A DNA stretch of 64,000 nucleotides from Terfezia claveryi (GCA_015179025.1 WHUX01000002.1:186001-250000), one strand, 5' to 3'. Numbered from the stretch's first letter, positions 23,008 to 35,987 are shown. Program-made: numbers and translations. The notes: generated from the letters alone by a model not told the origin.

Positions 23008-24615
23008 ACGTGTACTCTCAAGGTCGGGTTTCTGTGAATGATTTATGCGTGATGTGACCTCTTGTTTTCCTTCTGCTCTTCTTCTATGGGTGTAGGCTGG
23101 AATTGAATTTGTTTTGTGTTGGAGGTTATTGGCCCTGGGATCTGGCATAAATGTTTTTTTTCGTGTATTGTTGCTTCTTTGCGATGAGAAGTTTTGCTTA
23201 GTATAATGCTTTTTGTGCTCCCAATCGGCTTTGGCTTCTCAATCAGCTCAGCGTCTTCGTTACAGTGCTCCTTCCCCAACATCAAATTCGATCGATAGCA
23301 CACTTGGGCCGTTTGCAATCCGGGAAACGCGCCTAAAGACTATGGTTACCCGGGAACTGTGAACGGTTTGCATATCAGATTTCATGCGTGTGATGTGGCC
23401 TGATTCAGTGGGAAGCTTCATACCCATTCATACCGGTACCGGGCGGAACATCATCAATTGGACTTCATCAGCAGATCTGTCAAAGCTCAGTCCACAGTCC
23501 CTTTTTTCCCGCCCAGGCGTTTTGTCTTTTTTATATTATATTCTATTCTGACCGTGAATTATGTTCGCAATTGGGTCTTTTGATGGTATGATTGATGTTT
23601 TTACGTTTGTTGCTGCCATTTTTTTATTTGTCTTTCTTGCCTTCTTCATTCGTTACCGGTTACCTTCAGTCTCTATCCAGAATTGAATCCCCACTATACT
23701 TTTCCTGTTCGTATTATTTCTGGTCCAGATTTGTGAGACTCAAGGCTTGCTGATGACTCTGACGCATTTACCCATTTACCCTTCGGGTACCGGGGGGGAG
23801 GGATGATCGAATATGAGATTGGTCTTGATGCCACATTCGGAGTGTGGTGACAAGTTAGTGACCCCCAAGCGGTTCACTATAATTCATTTAGAGCCTCTTG
23901 TACGGTGAATTTTCAGATACAAAACCTCATATTCAATCACCACCCCAGGTACCCAGGTACCCCAAGTAAGTATATTTTGTATCTTGTTCTTGGTGGCAAC
24001 TTTTACTGTGACGACTACTACTCTTGCAGCGAAAGCTATGTTGGATATAGGCTGTAGGACTAAGAATTGAGCACTCAATATCTCTCTTTTTTGGTTCTAA
24101 CAAGTTAGGTACCTATCAGAAAGGGTACAGATTACCCTCCAAATCACTTAGTGACTATTTGCAAATGAACAGGACTTCTCGCGTGATAAACTTTTGGGAC
24201 TTCTCTTGAAACGAAGTCAAATGGATTACCTATGAGAATGGTTAAACTTGAAAAAAAACCAGACCGGTTTAACTATCATATACTACTGTGTCATCCTTTA
24301 TTAATACACAAAGCCAGGCCTAAATCCAAATCTCCGACCTAACAACATGTCATTCCGTCATAAACCATCCACAATCAAATCCGCATATACATACCACCAT
24401 AGCCAACACCACAGCCAACAAATTACATGAGGAAATCGTTATGCATTCTAGACTACTAGTAGGGAAGAGGAAGAAAGCCAAACAAGAGGGATAGGGTTCT
24501 AAGGGCTAATTATAACAATGTTTTTAGAAGTATGCAAATGTGTGCAGGTTGGGGTAAATGCGCGCCGCCGCTCCTTCCCTTCACCTAATACCTCCCGGTT
24601 TCCAATACCAACCAA
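23008..24615. other. Convergent region between IGO1 and PTC5
   Basis: 1.6 kb between two 3' ends. T-rich stretches and several GGTACC/GGTACCGGT words occur (23433, 23787, 23947) but no supported gene or RNA. Confidence 0.45.
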
Positions 24616-26874
24616 TCACGAGCCATTTCCATCAATATTTACCACCAAGGAGATTTTATAATTTCGCCCTGACCTCCTCCACGACCTCTGCCCCCTCGGG
24701 GCAGTGGCTTCTTCGTTGATGGTGATAGTTCCGGATTGATACTTTATGGAGTCACCAAAGAAAATGACTTCGACCGTCAAATCATCCCTACAACATGCCA
24801 ACCCAAAATGTTTAGCTTCGTTCTATCCCTATCACCCCTACACCACATTTCACACCATGGCCTGGGGTAGAACATACCTATACCTCCTACTATAAGGACT
24901 TATCAACGTCAACAACGCACAAACCATATCCCTATCTTTCCCACCTAGTGCATTTCTAACAAGATGCGTCGCCGCATTCCTATCCTCAAATACAAACCTC
25001 TCATCATCACTCGCCGTAATTCCCCATTGCAACATCCTGATCGGAGTCTTATTTCCATCTTCCCCCGCTGCGCCATTCCCACCGTCCGCAGTAGGTGTCT
25101 TCGGTTTCTCAATAGGTAGGACCTGCTGCGGTTTACCTAACCAACCCCCAACCAGCCTGATTTCGATCCAGGTCGAGAAGACCCATTAGGGTTAATCTGT
25201 TGCTCGTCCAACCACCTTCCAACAAGCCCAACGACCTCCTCATTGGTAAGCATCTCCCACAGCCCATCAGTAGCCATAACCACAAAATCTCCTCGTTCAG
25301 GCTCAATCTTTGTGGTTGTAACCACCGGCTCTGCAGTAACATATGGAGGCGTCTTCAACAGCGCACTCGGTGTTCTTCCAAAGAACGAATTTTTAATTTT
25401 AGCTTGCACATCATAACTCCATTTATAGAAAGCATCACCGAATGCCCTTGTAGGCTCTAATCCCCTAACACTCTGCCATTTCTAATAACATGTGGCTCCC
25501 CAGGATGCTCTGCCCTCATCCTGTCCACTTCTGAGGGTGAGGAACCAGTCTGGTCTGCGGAGAGGGCGGTGGCAGTCCACATCCCATTCGGCTGCCTCCT
25601 CCCCAGTACAGCACGAGAATCACCTGTACATGCCACACGAAGGAGTTTACTCCTACTGTCATAGAAACCTAGCAGTCCACATGAACCTGACAAAGCAGGA
25701 GCGAGGGTTTCCGCGGCCATAAGTTTGGTGGGGTTAGAGAGGACTCTCTTGACACTCTCATGGACAATATCATTGTCAAGGCTGACGAAGCCGCGTTTTA
25801 TGGCGGCATCAATGGCCTCGGGGCTGGGTACCTCGGGAGCCTTGGTGGCTTTATATGTTTCATTGAGCTCGCGGGCAACAAACCCGATGAGGACTTGTCG
25901 CAGTTTGGCAGAGGTGGTCCAGCCGCTGAATTGTGGTGAAGGTGAGGTTGGGCGATTAGCTATAAATTCGTGTGGTTTGGTGGGAGTGTAAGGAGTATTA
26001 TTTAGGGGAATGTGCAGTACCTGTGTCCATCAAAGACTCCCCAGAACATCCAATCACTTGTATTCTTTCCATCATCGGCTGGAGCAACTGCAGCGGGAAC
26101 CTCTATTATTTTCTCGCTGTGGTCATCCTCTATTGGGTTATTGCTTGGAATTTGAACTACATCATATCGCCATACTCCTGAGCCTCGTCCGATATTGTAG
26201 CTTTCCTCGTTCGAACGTAATTTCGCGGTAGCTTCCTCAGGGGATAACATAGCCAGGACCTTCTTCCCTCCAGTATCCTCAATCTTCTTGGACACTGGGA
26301 GGGAGGCCGTATATAAACTTTCTTCATCTACTGCGACAATCCGACGTAGCGACGGGTCTGGTGGTGGTAAAAGTTCATCTGTCTGGATCCTTTCTGGTTG
26401 TGGTTGTGGTGGTTGTAGTGCAGGTGTTGTTGAAGGCTCAACGGCTGTCGGGGGAGGTGATACATATGGCTGCTCTACTTCAACTGCAGTTCTCGGAGTT
26501 TTCGTAGAATACCATACCGCGCCACCTAAGACTATGGTGGAGGCAGCGAGGCCAATAGCGAGGTTATTGATTTTCATAGGTGGGCGAGATGAGCCTGGTA
26601 TCGACCCTTTTGTTGAGGATGATTGCATTGAGGTGTCAGGTTGAGCGGCAAGGTGACAAGTTAAAGAGAAAAGCCGGACATTAGCCGGCGAAGGATATAC
26701 TGGGCCCCTCCTAATTGATAAATTCAACGGCGATATTGTAGATGTGGGTGATGATTTAGTTAGTCGGGAAAGTGTAGTGTTGTTTCGACGATTGACGAGA
26801 TAAGAGACTCGTGACAGAGCTCTTGCTGATGCTCGTTGCATTGTAGGTGGATCAGCGGATAGGGCGAGTTTCAA
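24616..26874 (-). CDS. PTC5: Mitochondrial PP2C phosphatase, Ptc5/PDH-phosphatase type (frame broken twice)
   Basis: Exons 26874-26021, 25925-24878 and 24787-24616. N-terminus: Arg/Ser-rich presequence, then a membrane segment NLAIGLAASTIVLGGAVWY, then a Pro-rich linker. PP2C motifs: DWMFWGVFDGH/SGW across intron 1, GSCGLLGFYD, ACTGDSRAVLG, ALSADQTGSSP, VMATDGLWEM, and RRYRDDLTVEVIFFGD across intron 2. Ptc5-type enzymes dephosphorylate and activate pyruvate dehydrogenase at mitochondria. Two places need one extra base: after ..GRVLG (CCCC at 25462-25465 on the plus strand) and after ..SGWLG (CCCCC at 25145-25149). Each repair would restore conserved sequence such as LEPTRAFGDAFYKW. Both lie in G/C runs, so sequencing error is likelier than a pseudogene. 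Confidence 0.88.
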
Positions 26875-27768
26875 TTAGGGAAAGGTGGCTATTGATTCGG
26901 CCGGGTTGTTTTTCGAAGCTGAGCTGGTACCTGACGGGGGGGGGGGAGGTGATAATGTATTTGAGAAGGTTGTTTTGTGGGGTTGATTGGGCGAAGTAGC
27001 TTCAATGAGGTTGCAGGAACAACGAAGCTGGTGGCGAAGAAGAGGGCTGTATTGCAAGAATCGTCCTGTAGAACCTGATGAGGGGAACCCTGACTGGAGC
27101 TGTGTGGGGGAACGTTGATGTTGTGGTCTCGTGCCTGGAAGACGGTTCGATAAGCTTAAGCTATAGAGAGAGTGGTCTAGATTCCCGCAGCCCAGGCATG
27201 TCATAGATGCTTTGGACCTTTTCGGCAAGATGCTCTTGGTGTACCTACGTAGATATTCATATTCGATTCATACTCCTGGAGAGGTGCTGCTGATGATACT
27301 ACTACAGTTACGCCACCACTGTGCCTTCCTTTACACGGACAACCAAGAGAAAACAGTTTCAGACATGGCCAACGAAACAACAGACAAAGGCAGGTGGACA
27401 GCGAAAGGGCAAATTATTGTACAGAAAGAACTGTTTTGTTCCGAATAAAGTAAAGAGAGACCAGCAAAGTGAACAGAAGGAAGAAAAACAGCAGACTCAA
27501 GACAAGCAGTAGGTAAAGTGAAAAACCCTCCACCACCTTTCTGGACCGAAACGCAAACAAAAAAAAAATGACTGCAACGTGAATACTCCTTCGTGTCTGG
27601 CGTAAAATTTGTGGCCCAGGGCATTGTCGTGAAAGCGTAATATTCTAAGCCACCGAACAATTCAAGAATAAAAGCACTCTACCATCACAAAGGTGCACCC
27701 TTATTCCAGACTCAACGAAGCTTGCCGGCGGTGATGTTCATACGATCCCCGTTAGGCGGAGAAGTCTC
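26875..27768. other. Intergenic region between PTC5 start and RAE1 end
   Basis: About 890 bases. A 117-codon minus-strand ORF at 26875-27228 directly upstream of PTC5 has no recognisable motif and is probably promoter or 5' UTR. An A-rich stretch lies near 27480-27570. Confidence 0.45.
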
Positions 27769-29039
27769 CTATCGCTTCTTCGCGGTATTCGTGGGCCTTG
27801 GCTTTGCCTCGTCTTCCTTAATCGGGTGTAGCATGACCTTGATCGGGTACTGCGGTGTATTGGCCTGATAGCCCTTACTCCAGTCGTAGCTAACAGCGTA
27901 CGCAAAAATACTGCCGACCCCGTTGAAAGTAGTAGCAGAAATGGTTCCCCCAACATTGGGGTATCCCTTAAGGCGATGTTTGGCATCCTTGTCCCTGTTC
28001 ATCAATTTCATCACTGATAAGCATACTGGCATGTTGCATGGAAATCGAGGCTATCCTTACCAGAAGTGGAATGTTCCATCAGACCCAGCAGTAGAGAAAG
28101 TTCCATAGGTAGGATGGAATGAAATGGCATTAACGCTGTAGACGTTCGTAACGTCACGTTGGTTGGGCGGATTTTCTCTGTGGCATTTAAATGAGAAGTT
28201 CAAGCTGAAGGAGATTAGTATTCCCGCCTGTTCTGGGTCCTTCAAGGGCTTCGGATATCTTACTGATTATCCTTCTCCTCCACGTACTGAATTGCACATC
28301 TGCCTTCGATACTACCCACAGCAAAACCGCTGGCATTCGGGAAGCATGACACAACTCTAGTCTGCCACTTCAGCGGCGATTGCATAGTTTTGTATATGGT
28401 TTGTGGGTTCTGTAGGTTGACAATATTAATGTATCTTTCGGCTGTTCCAACCACCATCAAACTCTGCGCTACATCAAGGGTATAGCAACGTTCTTGAAGC
28501 TGCAAGGTGGCCGCAGCCGTTGGTTGTCTCAAATCCCAATACTTCAATGTCTTGTCCCAGGACCCAGTGACCAGCATCTGCCCAGCTTGGGGATGCTCAA
28601 TAAACCTAACACATTTGATGGGCATGTCGTGTGCTGCTACCTGTGTTGTCTGCATCGAACCAAGATCAAACATCCGCACTGCCTTGTCTGCTCCTCCAGA
28701 GACGACTTTGGTGCCATCCTATTGCAAATCAGAGGCCAATTCCACAATATTTAACGAAGATAGATATCCTCTTACCTTCGACCAAACGACCGACAACACC
28801 GGAGCCTCGTGGTCGTATATTGCCTTGCCCTGAGATTGCCCTGTCGGAGAAATCTCGTAAATCCTGACCTTTTTGTCCCATGATGACACTGCCAGTAAAT
28901 CCGCCTTCGAAGAAAACGCGAGATCCGACACACTGTCTTCCGGTGGTTGTGTTAACTCCACATCGTTCTTGAGGTCACCTTGTGTAGTGGATGCGGCACT
29001 CGAGGCTGCGGCCGCAGTCTGTGCAAATAGAGATGTCAT
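27769..29039 (-). CDS. RAE1: mRNA export factor Rae1/Gle2 (WD40)
   Basis: Four exons: 29039-28776, 28718-28264, 28204-28061, 27994-27769; 362 aa, the usual length. A seven-blade WD40 propeller with Rae1 signatures: [96 protein letters not shown], and [15 protein letters not shown] near the end. Rae1 binds the GLEBS motif of nucleoporins (Nup116/Nup98) and works in poly(A) RNA export at the nuclear pore. The loop after [14 protein letters not shown] is a few residues longer than in most orthologues. The N-terminus has an Ala/Ser stretch typical of fungal Rae1. Confidence 0.96.
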
Positions 29040-30081
29040 AGTTTGGAGTCACTCAGGAGAGTCTGCCGAGGCGAGCTTCTCGGACAGGAGGAGGAAGGCG
29101 TTAGGAAAGGGTTGGTGCTTCGAGAACCAGCGGCGGGGGGTGCAGATAACAAACGGGCGTCCTTTAAGAACCGCTATTGAACACTGGCAAATTGTTGAAT
29201 GTTCAACCACGGGCTTACAATGGTTGGAAGATAAGGGGGGGCCAAATGACGAGGTGGTGCAGGGCAGCAGCGTATCACTTCTTATCGACAGTTCTCGTGG
29301 GGTCGACTGTTTTGTGTATGTGGTGCAATTCCTGGGTGCAAATCCTGTCGAGGAATGTTTAAATGTATGGTGTTGTTTAAATGTATGGTGTACACGAGAG
29401 GGCCCTAACTAGCCGTTCATGACACAAGTGGGTTGACGTGTAGATTACTCAGACTTTGGGTGCGGTATGAGTCAGGAAAATGATAGGAGCAATTATCGTG
29501 TGGGAGATCTTATCTGATGCTGCAACCTGCCAGCTTGACGGGAGCGGTCTGGGAAGTCCCGAGACTAAGAACCATCGGAGCAATGCGAGCGCAGTTACTT
29601 GGATGCTCTCGTCGTCATACATTAAGTACATGTTTTGTTATTTCCATCAATAATTCATTATTTGCCTTACAATTTTAGATCTTGCAGCTATATAACTTTG
29701 CCCCACTCGTACCTAGTAGCGTCGACCCTCATTCTCATCACATAATAGTGACTGCTGCTCAACGTTCGACTGCCCAGTACAAGTACTTGTACCTGTTTGC
29801 GCGGAATTGCATGATATTGGCCAGTTAGTTAGTTACCTTGCAGCTTACCAGCATACTAAGCCTAAGCATAGACAGCTATCTGCCAGAAGCCATCGAGCGG
29901 GTGGCGGGCCAATCTGCGGGCTTCAATCTTGCATCCAACTGCACGAGAGCTTGGTGGCTCATTCATCCTTTCCCTTCTGCTTCCCTTAATTTTCCTAGAA
30001 CGTCATCTAGTTATCATCGTGCAGCTGCTGCTTTGCAAGAGTTCCATATAGAGATTGCGGTAACCGAAGCGAGTCACCGCG
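29040..30081. promoter_or_regulatory. Divergent promoter region RAE1/TAG1
   Basis: About 1 kb with only spurious ORFs. A direct repeat of AAATGTATGGTGT occurs at about 29360-29392. Confidence 0.45.
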
Positions 30082-32850
30082 ATGGCTCAACGTGAGGCCG
30101 ACAATTTAGCTACTGAGCGTACGCCGTTACTTCCCTCGTCTGCGGCACACATAGCTCCGGAAGAAAGTTCGAATGTTACTGCCAATGGAGCATTCCACAC
30201 ATCTCTGGACGATGCAGCATCAGGCAAGTCTATAAAGTCACCCAGAAAGCCAAGATGGGCAACATTGATTGCGATCATACTGCTATGTCTCATTTGTATA
30301 GCAGTTCTAGCCATAGGCTTCTTTGCGCCAACAGCAGCAGAGCAGTATGCACGAGAGGCAGTCACGGTCAAAGTTTTGAGTTTATCTATTGAGTCATTTA
30401 CACCTCAAGGAGTGCAGGCACGAGTCAAAGCAAACGTGAATGTGGATGCATCAAAGGTAAAGAACGGGTTTGTGCGGAATTTTGGGAGGCTCGGTACGGC
30501 GATAGCAAAAGAGGTATCAACCGAGGAAGGGGAGCTTCTTGTTTTCTTGCTGGACTATAATAACACATTGCTGGGAAATGCGTCGATACCGCCGATGGTA
30601 ATAGATGTACGCGATGGACATTCGAATTTTTACGACTTCATCAGTATTGTGGAGCCGATCTCGCTGGACACCGCACAGAAGGTTGTCGAGGATTATTTAG
30701 ATGGGAACTTGAAGTCACTAGAGATAATGGGGAGTACAAGGCTAGCTATGCGGTCTGGGATTTTAACTCTGGGGAACCAGTTATTGACGGACACAATGAG
30801 GTTTGAGGGTAAGTCTGATTACATCTTTTGTATCACGGCGCAGTTACTAATCGCCCCCAGCTTTACCCTCTCTCCCTCAATACAACGTGACGAACCTTGA
30901 ATTCTACGAGGAAGATGGAGCTGTGGCTGTTAGTGTCTCGGCTACAGTTCCAAACCCCTACACACTCAAACTCAACTTGCCCTCTCTAGGCTTTGCAATT
31001 AGTCTACCAAGCTGCGAGAAGGAGCTTATTCCAATAGCTACTGCAGTTACTCCTGAATACCTAGTCGAGCCTAGGATTGACATAAACATCACCATTACCG
31101 GCTCTTTGGATAACCTCCCCGATGCACTAACCGCAGCATGTCCTGGCACCGACCGCTCTACGATGGACAACTTCCTGGATTCCTATCTTCACGGGGATGA
31201 CAGCCTAGTTTACGTGCGTGGGGGCGGCTACCAGAAGGGCTCTGAAGCACCCAAATGGCTATCCAACTTCCTCAAGGCAATAACCGTTCCTGCCCCATTT
31301 CCTGGCCATAAGCTCGACAACATGGTTGAGGATATTGGCCTTTCTCGTGTCAAGTTCGAGCTTCCCGATCGTCATGCAAGGCCTGGGACCCCGGAAGCTG
31401 CACCAAAGCTTAGTGCAGTTGTTGACGCAACGGTTGCGTTGCCGAAAGAAATGAATTTCCATATTGACGTGGACAGTCTTAAAGCCTCAGCCAATCTCTC
31501 GTACCATGGGGAGAAGTTCGGGGAGTTGCATATGAAGGACTGGCAACCTACATTGTCACATCTTACAGACGATGGGAAATTGGCAGTGAGAGCAGAGATT
31601 TCCCAGGCCCCTCTTGATATTACCGATTATGAGATTTTTAGGACCGTTGTACAGAGACTGGTTTGGGGGGGTGGTAGGGGCTTGGTGCTGGGCATTGACG
31701 GGTTTGCAGATGTGAAGATGGAGACTACGCTGGGGACTTTTCCTGTTAGAGGGATTCCGGCGAAAGGGGATGTGACTATTAAAGGTGTGTAGCGCCATAT
31801 TGATATTCTTTTTTGATGCTGTCATTGCTTGTTGTATCATACTGCATCGTGTTCTTGTATTATATGCCCTGTGGATACTATTCATGATTGCCTTTTGAAA
31901 TGGTTCGTTTTTTTTTGTTCAACTATCGTCCCTTGTGATGAATAATAACGCTCATTTTCGGTGTGCCCAGGCCTCCCATCCATCCCTGACTTTTCTCCAA
32001 AAGCAATCTCCATGGAAATCCTCACCACCACTGAAGAAAGCATGACTATCCAAATCAGCCTTTTAGTCGAAAACCCCACGGAATACTCCGCGCACATATC
32101 CTACCTCGCCGTACATCTTGAAAACGACGGGTCTATCATTGGCAACGCATCTATATCAAATACTAACATCACCCCAGGGAGTAACTCGGTTATAGTCAAA
32201 GCTACTTATGCCCCTGTTGGCAAAGGGCGGGATGGAACTAAACACGCGATTGAGAATGGCTTGGAGTTGCTGGGGGAGTATGTCTCTGGAAAGAATACAA
32301 TGTTAACAGTAAAGGTATTTGAGGGGAGTATTCCAAGTCTCCCTGGTCTATCTAGGGCGCTGAGTGGTCTTGGTGCAACATTACCCATTCCACGGATCCA
32401 ACCCCCACCAAGTCAACATGACCCAGACGACCCATCCCCACCCCCGAAGGCCAACCCCCATCAACATCCCCCTTCCTCCAAGGCGCAACAATGCACATAT
32501 TCTCCTCCACTGCAACCCTCCTCCTGCACAACCCCTTCCCCAAAACACCAATTATTATCTACGATCTCAACGGAGAAGCAATCTATAACGGCACGAAACT
32601 GGGTTCGGTGTGTTATGATTGCAAATGGGAAATACTTGCGGGAAGAGAGGCGGGCGAGGGAGGGCTGAGTCTGAGCCCGAGGTTGCCTGTGGAGTGGAGG
32701 TTTGGGGGGGCGGCGTATAGGGCCATGGTGGATGCATTGGGAGGGGATTTGAAGATTAATGCTAGGGCAAATGCGACGGTGGGAGTGGGGAAGTGGAGGG
32801 GGAGGTTGCAGTTTGAAGGACGGGAGCTGAGGGCGGGGATTAGGTTGTAG
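30082..32850 (+). CDS. TAG1: Tag1-like vacuolar membrane protein (DUF3712), one frameshift
   Basis: Exons 30082-30808, 30861-31784 and 31971-32850. An N-terminal cytosolic tail of about 57 residues is followed by one membrane helix, LIAIILLCLICIAVLAIGFF, then a long luminal region with repeated LEA/DUF3712-like beta modules (..FTPQGVQARVKANVNVDASK.., ..NLPSLPGL.., ..SLPGLSRALSGLGATLPIP). Motifs of the C-terminal module are HIFSSTATLLLHNPFPK, IYDLNGEAIYNGTKLGS and LSPRLPVEWRFG. In yeast, Tag1 (YLR173W) is a vacuolar membrane protein that promotes termination of autophagy; older annotations call such proteins 'pre-rRNA processing'. The last about 125 codons are one frame off. A missing C in the run at 32468-32472 would join them (..HQHPPFLQGATMHIFSS). 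The last intron is long (186 nt). Confidence 0.82.
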
Positions 32851-33685
32851 ATGGAAACATTTTTTATATTATTATCAGTATTAGTATTATTATTATTATT
32901 ATTTAGCATTGGATTGGATTAGTCTGGTGGGCACGATGGGCTGGGCTGGGCTTGGTTGGTTATAGGCGTATTTTGGTTTGGCTATCTTAATTAATTTCTA
33001 CCCTCTACCTCTCTTTCGTTATGAGGTTGACTTTTTTTTGATCTAGTTGGTGACATACATGTTCCCAATGGATGTCTTGTTAAATGGGAAATTGATTCAT
33101 ATATTTACTGTCATCAATCTTCCCTCCGGCATCCTCCAAAGCTAATATCCTACTATACCTGGGAATAAGCTAAATAACGATAAAAAAAGTGTCACAACGA
33201 CCTATGCTCCCATTAGGTACTTCCACTCATGTGCTAGTTGTAGGCTGGTTGGCACTGCCGGTTGGTATACGGGAGCGGGCTGTTGTAAGGCACCAGGTAG
33301 AACCTAAGTCACGGGATCTGGCGCACCAACTGAAAAATACTTGGACTGTATATTTCGATTTTCCATAACACTACAAACACAAACTCATATAGCTTGTAAA
33401 ACGTCAAATACGCAACTCATCATAACCTCAAAAAGTAAAACCTATCGAGCTAAAGGAAGGGGTAGCAATTGAGGTCGAAAAAGAAAAGAAAAAATCTCAG
33501 CAAAATTTTGTTTCCTTCCCCGATACAGCAACGTCGACAATGCATTCATTACACTCTCCGTATAAAACAGTTCAACGTCAGTAACCTTGCACTGTATTCT
33601 CTACTAGTATTCAACAAGAAAAGGCTATTCCCTTCCCTCTACGAGGATTGGCGCGCTAGACTATCATCCACTCCCGGTTCGACCT
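32851..33685. other. Convergent region between TAG1 and KHDC4-like
   Basis: Two 3' ends facing each other. A TTA/TAT microsatellite lies at about 32877-32904. Nothing else is supported. Confidence 0.45.
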
Positions 33686-35987
33686 CTAATATCCCGGCGG
33701 TGGCGGCGGTGGCGGACTCCCACTCGGCGGCGGCGGCGGGGCCCCAGCCCCCGTTGCACCTCCTGCACCCGGAGCAGTCCCTGATGCTGCCTGCTGTTGC
33801 ATATAATATTGGTAATACGCCACATAATTCTGATACCCTCCATATGCCGCATACGGGTCCCCCCCGGCACTATAATACTGCGCATATTGGGCCATATAAT
33901 CCTGCGTCCCTGGCGCCGCAGTCCCTGATGCGTTTGCAGCCCCAGTTCCCGGAGCCCCCGGCGCGCCAGGTGCGGTCAAAGAAGCCATAGGTGGAGGAGG
34001 CGGTGGCTGCGTAGGAGGAGACCCACTTGGAGGCGGAGGCGGAGGAGATGCTGAATGTGAGTTATTCCTATATCCCCCTCCACCAGCACCACCAGAGCCA
34101 CCAAGTCCTCTTGGCCCACCATATGGTGAGTGTGGAGTCGACGAGCCACCGTAACCAGGGAATCGGACAGGGGTAGGTTGGGATTTATGTGCCTCATATT
34201 GCTCGCGAACAGATGTAAGCAGATCCTCGCAGAGGGATCTTGCGTTTTGGACCTCGACTGGGTCGGGCCCGGTGACGTGGAGATAGAGAGGCTCGTCACT
34301 TTCTTGCCCAGTACCGTGTTCCATAAAGCCGGAGCCACGGCCTTTGATTTGTACTCGGCAACGGGTCTCTTGTTGAATGTGTTTGACGTATTGCCCGCCG
34401 TGGCCGACGACGCTTGCGCGGAGGTTGAAGCCGGGTATGGGCTCGAGACCGACAATGATTTTCTCTTCGGGCCATTTGCGCTATGGGTATACAGGTTAGT
34501 CCAGATACCAGATTCAGGGTTTGGTATAGTGGGGGGAATGGGTGATATATCTACCCTGCCAAACTCGTCTCTCTCAATAGTTGGATCTGGCTCCCTAGGC
34601 CTTCTGAACCTCCTTTCGTCAACAAGGTTGGGTAGATCCTGTTTCATGAGTTCATCAATCTTGGCAACTGCCTTCTCGAGGCCTTCTTTCGTAGTACTCG
34701 TTACATGGAGGTACAATGGGGGATTCTGCATTTACCCACCATCGTCAATACCACAACACCATGCGCCGGGGGAAGAGGGAGTTGTGACATACCTGCGGCG
34801 TAGCCATGCTTTTATCTGGGTAGTATGCCCCTCTTGTCGTAACATCTTTACATCAAAACCTATAAGCAGTTGTTTCCACAAAACACACATATCGAAGAGG
34901 GAGAACGGTGAATCTCGTACCCGCGCCAGTATCTTCTTTAATCTATAGTAGGCACGGATGAAAGTCAGCAGCATACCACAAGATTAGGCGATGTAATGCT
35001 ATTCCGCATTGTTTCGTCGCTAATTAGTCTCTCCAAAAGTACGATCGCATTATCCCCACTCCAACCAATGCATTGGGCAGACAAATTTTGGGTGTAATTT
35101 GAAATGCAGCAGGCCCTCTCTGTTTCACTATTCACTCCCCGCCCGTGTAATGCCGATGACGACGACGTGCACGATGAGAAAGAGCTATAACTTGCGAACT
35201 GTGAACTGATTGTGGAAGGAGTATCTCAATTACCATTTTCTGGGTTGCGCCCTTTGTCAGCATGTAACGGTTCCTCAAATCATTAACCTCAATGTCCTTG
35301 ATATAGTCGCCATCCGCGATATACATTTCCTTATTAAACGTCGTGGTATTGACTGCACCGGGGCTTCCGGATTTGGCACTGCCTGGGCCAGTGGGAGCAT
35401 TTGGCGGGATGCTGTTGCTGCTGCTAGTCTTGATGGGAGGGACATCGACTTGCTGGATGCCTTTGCGGGCGTTGATGTTGGCGGCGATACGTGCTGCTGC
35501 TGCGACTATGGGATGAAGTCAGCATTGATTGCCATTGCGAGGGTAAAGACCACAACATACCCGCTGCCGCCTGTGGATCCACCGTCAGCTTCTTAGGCAT
35601 CTCATCGGACTCAGCCCTCTGCACCACGGGAGGACTCCTGCTCCGTCTGGTAGTCCTCGAATTCCCATCCCTATGGCTCGGTGAACGAGATCTACGATCA
35701 TCCCATCGTGAACCACGGGTAGCAGCCGCCCGTTCTCGGTCTTCCCTGTACCTGTCCTTTTCCACCACCGCCTCATCCCTATCCCTCCTGCTTTCCCTAT
35801 CTCTGTCCCTGTCTCCTCTGTCTCTATCCCTATGGCTGTCCCTCTCGCGATCTCGATGACGATCTCCGTCCCGGTCTTTGTCCCTATCACCCCGGTCCCG
35901 GTCCCGGTGGCTGTCTCGCTCTCGACGATCACGCGGCTCGGGTTCGTCCCATTTTGAGCGTTTGCGGGTGCGTTCGTCGTCCGTCAT
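33686..35987 (-). CDS. KH-domain RNA-binding protein, KHDC4/BLOM7-like
   Basis: Six exons: 35987-35561, 35505-35234, 34942-34921, 34845-34793, 34725-34555, 34480-33686; 579 aa. N-terminus: charged Arg/Asp tandem repeats (RDRERDSHRDRDRGDRDRDR), typical of splicing-associated proteins. First KH-like domain: DIEVNDLRNRYMLTKGATQK.. through a 22-nt exon (IKEDTGAD) to TTRGAYYPDKSMATPQ and PPLYLHVTS. Second: IVGLEPIPGFNLRASVVGHG, YVKHIQQETRCRVQIKGRGS. The tail is Gly/Pro/Tyr-rich. The mammalian homologue KHDC4/BLOM7 associates with the spliceosome and affects splice-site choice; a nuclear splicing role is inferred here. The acceptor before the fourth exon is AAAG, less usual but frame-exact. The 34555 donor was chosen because it gives DEFGR-RKWPEEKI. 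Confidence 0.88.

Noticed and set aside
26875..27228. 117-codon minus-strand ORF upstream of PTC5
   Set aside because: No recognisable motif, Pro-run from a short G tract, and it lies where the PTC5 promoter should be.
35491..35859. Plus-strand ORF rich in Ser/Leu opposite the Arg/Asp repeats
   Set aside because: A mirror reading of the low-complexity RD repeat of the KHDC4-like gene.
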